A stretch of 6,223 nt of DNA, taken from NCBI GenBank assembly GCA_900763245.1, contig CAAFJQ010000014.1, forward strand, positions 1 through 6,223, in the 5' to 3' direction. Positions within the stretch are counted from its first letter, which is position 1, and each line of letters opens with the position of its first letter. The position numbers were made by a program, and so were the translations under genes. The notes under the pieces were generated by a model. The model searched no databases, was not told the DNA's origin, and saw only the letters and a list, made by a program, of their open reading frames with translations. Positions 1 through 5,125 of the stretch are shown here, in pieces. This stretch comes from Bacilli bacterium (GTDB lineage Bacteria; Bacillota_I; Bacilli_A; RFN20; CAG-288).

Positions 1-28
1 AAGTGCTTTATTTATGCCTTTTTGACTT

Positions 29-1207
29 CTAAAACAATTGAAGGAATCGGCTCGATGCCAGGGTGGCGTTCATGCCTGAATTGTTCTCTAAAAAGAGGAT
101 GAGATAACTGGTCAATGCATCGCTTAAGAATAAGGATAAGAAGTGCCTTTCCATCCCTTCTTTTTTGATGATGCCACAGTCGACAAAGGATTCCATCAGA
201 GGAAGAAGACCTTCTCTCATCTTATTGTAGAAGAGATATTTTCCGTCTTTGTCATGAAGAAGGATGAGAAGTTTCTCCTTGTCTTCTTCCATATGGAGGA
301 AGAGATGAGAGAGGAGGGATTCCGGATCGGACTCCTTGGAAAAGTCATGTCCTTCCTCTTTTTTTTTCTTGATGGCAAGGACATGCTCTAAGACACTGTC
401 GCAGATTGCTTTGATGATGTCTTCTTTCGTTTTGAAGTGGGAGTAGAAGGTGCTGGAAGAGACTTTCGAACTTTTGATGATATCAGTGATAGTGATATCG
501 TTGTAGCTTTTTTCCTTCAGAAGAGAGTAGAAGGTATTGATGAGAAGCTGTCTTGTCTTGATTTCCCTTTTGTCTCTTTCTTCGCTCAGGGTGAATAAGA
601 CAGGGGAAACTTTCTTTTTCTGTCCGACAAGGAGATAGAAGTCTTCCCCTTCTTCGGCCTTGAGAATATCGAAATCGTTTTTGTAGATCTCAGCCTCTTT
701 GTTAGGATCATTCAAGTCTCTGCTAAGAAGAGAGACATCTCTTCCCTTATGGCAATCGTGAAGCTGTTTTCTTCCTAAATCATGGATGATTGCAAATCTT
801 CCGCCATCGGAAAGATTGCGGATGAGCGCCTCTTTGAATTCGTTCAGCTGAAGGAAATGAGGATAGGCATCAAAGATGACGATGAGATCATAGTTTCCAT
901 CCTTTAAAGAATAGAAGTCCTGGACCTTGAAGACGACTTTGTTCTCATCGATGTGTTTGTTCTTTGCTTCTTTTATCATTTTCTCAGAAAGATCGACAGC
1001 AGTGACCTTTCTTTTACAACGGGAATAAAGAAGCGATGAGATGATTCCTGTACCACAGGCTAGATCAAGAATGCAGTCGCCTTCAAGAATGCCTACTTTA
1101 TCAAGAAGCGCATTGATCTTGTCATAGTCGTGATTTTCATGATCATCCCAAGTCTTTGCTCTTTCATCGAAGAAAGAGCGAATCTGGGTTGTATCGGGTT
1201 CAGACAT
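29..1207 (-). CDS. Fused SAM-dependent methyltransferase / TetR-family regulator
   Basis: This 392-residue protein joins two normally separate proteins in one open frame. Residues about 8-197 are a class I SAM methyltransferase. Motif I is ILDLACGTG (46-54), the acidic SAM-ribose position is D72 in VTAVDLSEKM, and the domain ends in a strand-like FYLLVGQKKK (190-199), where related single-domain enzymes usually stop. Residues about 207-392 are a full TetR/AcrR-type regulator, with the helix-turn-helix at about 237-262 (ITDIIKSSKVSSSTFYSHF) and a helical C-terminal domain. There is no Met between the domains, and L207-S-E-E looks like a former TetR start. The gene is last in the importer operon, and its ATG overlaps the binding-protein stop by 8 bases (ATGTCTGA); only a weak AAGGA lies upstream, so translation is probably coupled. 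The methyl acceptor and effector are unknown. It probably represses its own operon, and perhaps the divergent hypB (inference). The domain calls are solid; the function is open. Confidence 0.88.
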   Translation of the reverse strand: MSEPDTTQIRSFFDERAKTWDDHENHDYDKINALLDKVGILEGDCILDLACGTGIISSLLYSRCKRKVTAVDLSEKMIKEAKNKHIDENKVVFKVQDFYSLKDGNYDLIVIFDAYPHFLQLNEFKEALIRNLSDGGRFAIIHDLGRKQLHDCHKGRDVSLLSRDLNDPNKEAEIYKNDFDILKAEEGEDFYLLVGQKKKVSPVLFTLSEERDKREIKTRQLLINTFYSLLKEKSYNDITITDIIKSSKVSSSTFYSHFKTKEDIIKAICDSVLEHVLAIKKKKEEGHDFSKESDPESLLSHLFLHMEEDKEKLLILLHDKDGKYLFYNKMREGLLPLMESFVDCGIIKKEGMERHFLSLFLSDALTSYLILFLENNSGMNATLASSRFLQLF

Positions 1208-2351
1208 TGGTTAAAAAATCCTTGATGTTAGAAATCTTCTGGAATCCGCCATAACTCATTTTTGCTGTCTTGACATGGCTAGTGTAGCAGGCCTTTTTTA
1301 AGAAGGCGGTTCCGATTTCATCATACTTGCTGTTCATATCCATATCCTTATAGACTTCCGGATAGGCGACACTGGCAAGGAAATAGGCATCCATCAATGC
1401 GATTTCAAGATTGGTGTAATAGGCATTGAAAGGCATCTCAAGATAGATTTCGTTGTTCTTGAATGCGCTCATGGTGTTGAAGGCTTCCATATCAGTCTGA
1501 TAAGTAGTCTTGAATTTCTTAAGACCTGCGCTATCAAGGACGATTTTGTCAGGATTGAGGGAGAGGAAAGCCTCTTTTTCGAGCTGTCCGTTCTGGAGTT
1601 TGATGGAAGAATCGACAGCATTCTTGATATTGGAGACTTCAAAGAGCGGGAAAGAAGAGGAGGTGGAGTAGATATCCTGTGTTCCCCAGTTTCCTAATCC
1701 GCCGATATAGATGCTCTTCTTGTCTTCTTCTTTGACTGTTGCGGCCTTGGTCGAAAGCTCGTTTTTGCAACTGGCGATGTAATCGTTCAGCGTCTTGGCT
1801 TTTTCTTCTTCTCCTAAGACCTTTCCTAATAAGGTCAAGGATTTATTGACATTGTCATCAAAGACGGACTTGCTTCCGTACTTCACAACGATGACCGGAA
1901 CACCGACCTGTTCCTGAAGGGTATTGGCTTTCAGGACATCTGCATATTCGGAAATGATCATGGTCGGACGGCATTCGAGAATTTTCTCGGCTTCTGCCTG
2001 CTGAGCCTTCGGACCGCCTTTTCCGCAGCTGGGAAGTGTCTTGAAGTACTCTCTGTTGATGTCATAGTAAGGACGGGAGACATCAGCAAACATGTTGGCA
2101 TTGACATCGCGGTCGATATCTTCGACAGCGATGATTTTGTTGATATCGCCGACGTAAGAATAAAGTCTTAAAGCTCCTGCGCCGATGCATAAGACTCTTT
2201 CCTTGTCGCTTGTCTTGATTGTATTCTTTCTGTCGATGAGGTCAGTGACTTCAAAAGTCTTCTCTCTCTCTTCAGTCGGTTTGTTTTCGCTGTTTGTTCC
2301 ACAGCCGACCAACAAAAGGGTCAAAAGGGATAACGTCAATTGCTTTTTCAT
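1200..2351 (-). CDS. ABC transporter substrate-binding lipoprotein, iron-chelate/cobalamin (FecB/BtuF-like) family
   Basis: This 383-residue extracytoplasmic binding protein delivers a metal or metal chelate to the FecCD-type permease. It begins with a lipoprotein signal: KK, a hydrophobic stretch, and the lipobox LVGC, with C17 the lipidated residue. The family pattern follows: FEVTDLIDRKNTI (33-45), VLCIGAGALRL (53-62), AVEDID, RPYYD, GKGGP (110-114), PTMIISEY, then GGLGNWGTQDIYST (217-230), and a C-terminal YGGF typical of this COG0614-like branch. The ATG at 2351 follows AGGAG at 2361-2365 with 9 bases between, and lies 4 bases after the ATPase stop. The mature protein has five cysteines besides the lipidated one (C55, C109, C127, C195, C355) and only one histidine (H359), which is odd for an exported protein. 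The ligand cannot be read from the sequence. The family covers iron-siderophores, haem, cobalamin and nickel chelates; adjacent hypB favours nickel. Confidence 0.9.
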   Translation of the reverse strand: MKKQLTLSLLTLLLVGCGTNSENKPTEEREKTFEVTDLIDRKNTIKTSDKERVLCIGAGALRLYSYVGDINKIIAVEDIDRDVNANMFADVSRPYYDINREYFKTLPSCGKGGPKAQQAEAEKILECRPTMIISEYADVLKANTLQEQVGVPVIVVKYGSKSVFDDNVNKSLTLLGKVLGEEEKAKTLNDYIASCKNELSTKAATVKEEDKKSIYIGGLGNWGTQDIYSTSSSFPLFEVSNIKNAVDSSIKLQNGQLEKEAFLSLNPDKIVLDSAGLKKFKTTYQTDMEAFNTMSAFKNNEIYLEMPFNAYYTNLEIALMDAYFLASVAYPEVYKDMDMNSKYDEIGTAFLKKACYTSHVKTAKMSYGGFQKISNIKDFLTNV

Positions 2352-2355
2352 TTTT

Positions 2356-3117
2356 CTATTCTCCTATTGAAATGAATTTATAGCCGTATTCGTCAGTCTG
2401 CAATCTAAATTTTGTGTCAAAAGTTTCTTCTAGCTGTTGTTCAGTTATCTTTTCTGCTTCTCCTTTGTAAATCATATTTCCGTCTTTCATTAAAAAGAAT
2501 TCGTCTGCAAATCGTAGGGCCAGATTGATATCGTGAATGGAAAGGAGAACTGTGATATTTTTTTCCGTGACTAATCTTTTCAGAAGTTTCAATAACAAGG
2601 TCTGGTTTTCAATGTCCAACGAGGAGGTCGGCTCATCAAGAACCAACAACTTGCATTCCTGGACAAGGGCTTTTGCAATCATGACCTTCTGTCTTTCACC
2701 GCCTGAGAGTTCATCGCTTGTCTTGTTGACGATGTTCTCCAGATGCAGATCCTGAATGATGGGATCAAGATAATCATCTTTCTTCTTCTCTCTGTTTCGA
2801 TAAGAAAGATAGGGAAGTCTACCTAAAAGCAAAGTGTCATAGACAGTCAAAGAGGAATGAGGAATATCCTGAGGAAGATAGGAGATGAGCTTTGCCGCCT
2901 CTTTGCTTTTGATCTCTTTGATGTTCTTTCCATCTAAGAGAATCTCACCCTCGTATCCTTTGTTCAAAGAGAGAAGACACTTCATCAATGTCGATTTTCC
3001 TGAACCGTTTTTTCCTAAAAGAACAGCCAGTTTTCCCTTATCTAGATGAAGGGAGACATCGTTAAGGGAATGGTCTCCTTTTTTGTAATGATAGCTTAGA
3101 TTTTCAATGTCAAGCAT
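2356..3117 (-). CDS. ABC transporter ATP-binding protein, FecE/BtuD-like
   Basis: This 253-residue cytoplasmic ATPase powers the importer. All nucleotide-binding motifs are present in order: Walker A GKNGSGKS (35-42), Q-loop Q83 in LPQD, signature LSGGE (137-141), Walker B LLVLDE (157-162), D-loop SSLD and H-loop H195 in SIHD. The C-terminal part matches the short extension of siderophore/cobalamin ATPases. I chose the ATG at 3115-3117 over an upstream in-frame start near 3189. It opens with the expected first strand, MLDIENLSYHY, and has AAAGGGGG 7 bases upstream, whereas the longer version would add 24 residues encoded within the permease gene. The start overlaps the permease stop by 8 bases (ATGCTTGA), so the two are probably translationally coupled. 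Intact and ordinary for its family. Confidence 0.93.
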   Translation of the reverse strand: MLDIENLSYHYKKGDHSLNDVSLHLDKGKLAVLLGKNGSGKSTLMKCLLSLNKGYEGEILLDGKNIKEIKSKEAAKLISYLPQDIPHSSLTVYDTLLLGRLPYLSYRNREKKKDDYLDPIIQDLHLENIVNKTSDELSGGERQKVMIAKALVQECKLLVLDEPTSSLDIENQTLLLKLLKRLVTEKNITVLLSIHDINLALRFADEFFLMKDGNMIYKGEAEKITEQQLEETFDTKFRLQTDEYGYKFISIGE

Positions 3118-4192
3118 GTCTTTTCCCCCTTTCGTAAGAGAAGATGATGGCAAGGAAGAAAGGAGCTCCCAATATAGCAGTGAGTGCACCGACAGGAAGG
3201 GAGAAGCCTTTCAAAAGGGATCTTGATACATCATCGGAGAGAAGAAGAAGGATGCTTCCGAACAATGCACTTGATGGAAGGAGGTATTTATGATTGCTTG
3301 AGAAGATCTTTCTAGCGACATGAGGACAAATAAGGCCTAAGAAAGAGATGACGCCTAAGAAGGAGATGCAGGTTGCGGTGATCAAAGAGGAAAGGCCTAA
3401 AAGAATGAAGCGAAGCATTTCCGTGTTGACGCCGGTTGTCTTTGCAATATCATCTCCTAAGCATAAAGCGTTGAGCTGATTAGTATAAAGGGTAAAGACA
3501 ATATAGGAGATGAGGATTGCAAACAACATGATGACGATTTCTTTGTATCCGACTCTTCCTAAGTCTCCGAATGACCAGTAGACTGCTGATGATAATTGAG
3601 TATCGGTTGCAAAATACTGCAATAATGTCGTGATGGCTGTAAAAAGAGAGGATAAAGAGAGTCCGCTTAGAACTAAAGTTTCCGGTGAGAAATTCTTTGT
3701 TTTTGCAATGATAAGAATGAGGAATATGGCACCGAGAGAGAAAAGAAACGCGATAGAGGAGACAGCGTAAGGATTGAAGACGTTCCAGTTGGCATTGTTG
3801 TTAGTAGAGACTTTTCCACCGCTTAGCATGATGATAGCGACATTGGCGCCAAGGACGGACGCATTTGATACACCGAGTGTCGCAGGTGAGGCCATCGGAT
3901 TGTTAAGACAGGTCTGCATGATAAGACCTGATATCGATAGACCGATTCCGCATAAGACGGCAGCAAGAATTCTTGGAAGTCTGATCTTCTGCATGATGCG
4001 GATATTGATTGCGTCACCTTTACCGAACAGACCTAAGAAGGCATCTTTGAATTTCATCGATGAGGATCCTAAGAACAAGGAGAAGAAAGCAAGAAGTATA
4101 GTAAAGACTAAAATCGATATCAGAAGGATGAGGACTTTTCTTTTTTGTTGCTGATGTTTCTCTTTGTAGGAGATAGTTGATTGATTTCGCAT
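3110..4192 (-). CDS. ABC transporter permease, FecCD/BtuC family
   Basis: This 360-residue polytopic membrane protein forms the import channel, probably as a homodimer because only one permease gene is present. A basic N-terminus (KEKHQQQKRK) precedes the first membrane helix at about 20-42. Family landmarks are RLPRILAAVLCGIGLSISG (71-89), NNPMASPATLGVSNAS (97-112), WSFGDLG (206-212), the ATPase-coupling segment ISFLGLICPHVAR (282-294), and LPVGALTAILGAPFF (332-346). About ten hydrophobic segments can be counted. The ATG at 4192 is preferred; a GTG at 4210 would add six residues (VLYNWF). Neither has a Shine-Dalgarno sequence, which is unusual beside the strong sites of the neighbouring genes. 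This is the first gene of the operon and diverges from hypB. Family assignment is firm; the transported metal is not known. Confidence 0.9.
   Translation of the reverse strand: MRNQSTISYKEKHQQQKRKVLILLISILVFTILLAFFSLFLGSSSMKFKDAFLGLFGKGDAINIRIMQKIRLPRILAAVLCGIGLSISGLIMQTCLNNPMASPATLGVSNASVLGANVAIIMLSGGKVSTNNNANWNVFNPYAVSSIAFLFSLGAIFLILIIAKTKNFSPETLVLSGLSLSSLFTAITTLLQYFATDTQLSSAVYWSFGDLGRVGYKEIVIMLFAILISYIVFTLYTNQLNALCLGDDIAKTTGVNTEMLRFILLGLSSLITATCISFLGVISFLGLICPHVARKIFSSNHKYLLPSSALFGSILLLLSDDVSRSLLKGFSLPVGALTAILGAPFFLAIIFSYERGKRHA
3125..3132 (-). promoter_or_regulatory. Ribosome binding site of the ATPase gene
   Basis: On the minus strand AAAGGGGG lies 7 bases before the ATG at 3117, inside the last codons of the permease gene. 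It decides the ATPase start in favour of MLDIEN rather than the longer in-frame version beginning near 3189. Confidence 0.75.
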
Positions 4193-4216
4193 GAACCAAT
4201 TGTATAACACTTGTTC
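4193..4216. promoter_or_regulatory. Imperfect palindrome immediately upstream of the permease start; candidate operator
   Basis: This 24-base stretch reads GAAC...GTTC at its ends with TATA at its centre, and 8 of 12 symmetric base pairs match. It abuts the permease ATG and includes the alternative GTG. On the minus strand TACAAT (4204-4199) resembles a -10 element six bases before the ATG. The size and symmetry would suit a TetR-type dimer, and a TetR domain is encoded in the operon, but the match is only partial and could be chance. Confidence 0.3.
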
Positions 4217-4242
4217 AAAGAATGAAAGATAAATATGCCGAG

Positions 4243-4270
4243 AAACAAAACAAATTGGCTGTTTTTGTTT
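4243..4270. repeat. AT-rich inverted repeat in the divergent intergenic region
   Basis: AAACAAAACA (4243-4252) pairs with TGTTTTTGTTT (4260-4270) around the 7-base loop AATTGGC, with one extra T in the right arm. It could be an operator or a weak hairpin. It has too little G+C to be a convincing terminator. Low sequence complexity means chance is a real possibility. Confidence 0.35.
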
Positions 4271-4279
4271 GATAACTCG

Positions 4280-4317
4280 AAAAATGAGAGACTGATTTTC
4301 ATAAACGTCTCATTTTT
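4280..4317. promoter_or_regulatory. Perfect 10-base inverted repeat between hypB and the importer operon; candidate shared operator
   Basis: AAAAATGAGA (4280-4289) and TCTCATTTTT (4308-4317) are exact reverse complements separated by 18 bases. The element lies just upstream of the hypB promoter and about 90 bases upstream of the permease start, where one regulator could control both directions. Separated half-sites are the style of nickel regulator NikR (E. coli half-sites are 22 bases centre to centre; ATGAGA/TCTCAT here are 24) and of paired TetR dimers. The sequence does not match the E. coli NikR consensus, so the binding protein is unknown. Confidence 0.45.
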
Positions 4318-4332
4318 AGCAAGTGATATAAG

Positions 4333-4361
4333 TTTCTTTTTCAAAACCTTTCTCTTATAAT
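4333..4361 (+). promoter_or_regulatory. Promoter of hypB
   Basis: A perfect -10 TATAAT lies at 4356-4361. The best -35 at 17-base spacing is TTTCTT (4333-4338), a poor match that hints at need for an activator or at modest basal expression. The expected transcript start is near 4368, which leaves a leader of only about 16 bases and therefore no room for a riboswitch on this transcript. Confidence 0.6.
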
Positions 4362-4368
4362 GTTTCCT

Positions 4369-4375
4369 AAAGGAG
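4369..4375 (+). promoter_or_regulatory. Ribosome binding site of hypB
   Basis: AAAGGAG sits 8 bases before the ATG at 4384. It sets the start there rather than at the in-frame ATG at 4360, which overlaps the TATAAT box, has no ribosome binding site and would add eight residues (MFPKGDPT) unlike the family. Confidence 0.85.
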
Positions 4376-4383
4376 ATCCGACT

Positions 4384-5061
4384 ATGGATAAAGTTGAAAT
4401 CATTGACGTTAAAGATAACGTATTGTCAAAAAACGAAGTAGAAGCAGAAAAGGTAAGAACCTTATTGAAAGAAAAGAAAGTCTTTCAGATCAATCTGATG
4501 TCTTCCCCAGGAAGCGGAAAGACAACACTTCTCTGCGCCCTGATTCCTCTTCTTACAAAAAGAGGATATCATGTCTCTGTCTTAGAGGCTGATATCGATG
4601 GAGATGTCGATGCTCATACAATCTTAGAAAAGACCAAGGCAAAATCAGTTCAGCTTCATACGATGGGTGCCTGTCATCTGACAGCCCAGATGACGTATGA
4701 TGCTCTTAACAAAGTCAATCTGGATGATGTCGATGTCGTATTCTTGGAGAATGTCGGTAATCTTGTCTGCCCCGCTGAGTTCGATACGGGATCTGACTTG
4801 AACATGATGCTTCTCTCTGTTCCGGAAGGAGATGACAAGCCTCTGAAATATCCGTTGATGTTTCAGGTCTCCAATTATGTTCTAGTCACCAAAATGGATG
4901 TACTTCCTGTATTCGATTTCAACTTTGAAGACTTCAAAGAGAGAGTCGAAAAGCTCAATCCGAATGCAGAGATCTTCACTGTCTCCAGCATCAAGAATGA
5001 GGGAGTCGAAGATGTTGCTGAATCCTTGGCTGACTTGATTGAAGCAAAGATTCAGAAGTAA
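4384..5061 (+). CDS. hypB: Hydrogenase/urease nickel incorporation GTPase HypB
   Basis: This 225-residue cytoplasmic SIMIBI-class GTPase helps load nickel into [NiFe]-hydrogenase, usually with HypA. Visible landmarks are the P-loop SSPGSGKTT (40-48), ADIDGDVDAHTI (69-80), the metal-site pair C97-H98 in GACHLTAQM, ENVGNLVCPAEFD (122-134) carrying the third metal ligand C129, EGDDKPLKYP (148-157), and the guanine-specificity motif as TKMD (169-172) in place of NKxD. It has neither the His-rich N-terminal stretch nor the N-terminal Cys motif found in some HypB proteins, so it lacks the nickel-storage region. No hypA or hydrogenase gene is in the window. It is transcribed alone from its own promoter, ends at a strong terminator, and diverges from a metal-chelate importer. 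That arrangement is the main clue that the importer handles nickel. Confidence 0.95.
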   Translation: MDKVEIIDVKDNVLSKNEVEAEKVRTLLKEKKVFQINLMSSPGSGKTTLLCALIPLLTKRGYHVSVLEADIDGDVDAHTILEKTKAKSVQLHTMGACHLTAQMTYDALNKVNLDDVDVVFLENVGNLVCPAEFDTGSDLNMMLLSVPEGDDKPLKYPLMFQVSNYVLVTKMDVLPVFDFNFEDFKERVEKLNPNAEIFTVSSIKNEGVEDVAESLADLIEAKIQK

Positions 5062-5080
5062 CCTGAAAAATTTGATTGAG

Positions 5081-5124
5081 CAGCGTGATTTCATTTGAAC
5101 AAAGATGGAATCACGCTGTTTTTA
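5081..5124 (+). terminator. Intrinsic terminator of hypB
   Basis: CAGCGTGATTTCAT (5081-5094) pairs with ATGGAATCACGCTG (5105-5118), giving 14 pairs including one T-G wobble, around a 10-base loop, followed by TTTTTA. It lies 19 bases after the hypB stop. The convergent gene ends at 5126, so the hairpin may also slow minus-strand transcription, though the minus side has only a delayed T stretch. Confidence 0.92.
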
Positions 5125-5125
5125 T

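Noticed and set aside
29..220. Alternative minus-strand frame over the end of the regulator gene, ending just past it with HPGIEPIPSIVLEVKKA
   Set aside because: It looks somewhat protein-like but is only about 58 codons long, has no start signal, and the main frame already gives a plausible TetR C-terminal helix to its own stop.
143..391. Plus-strand open frame opposite the regulator gene
   Set aside because: An antisense shadow of a well-supported coding region; no ribosome binding site and low-complexity F/E/K-rich product. The same applies to plus-strand frames at 2185-2370, 2537-2755 and 3774-4154, and minus-strand frames at 3823-4017 and 4882-5094.
1818..1836. GACCTT / AAGGTC hairpin, possible terminator
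   Set aside because: Only a 6-base stem within the binding-protein coding region and no T-tract on either strand.
4120..4344. Minus-strand open frame of 74 codons upstream of and overlapping the permease start
   Set aside because: It begins with TTG without a ribosome binding site, covers the dyad-rich intergenic region, overlaps the permease out of frame and resembles no family I know.
4193..4383. Riboswitch (NiCo or cobalamin) controlling the importer or hypB
   Set aside because: The hypB leader is only about 16 bases, and the minus-strand side is AT-rich with simple dyads and none of the G-rich conserved cores of those riboswitches.
4193..4383. Fur box
   Set aside because: No stretch resembling the GATAATGAT-type repeated Fur motif was found.
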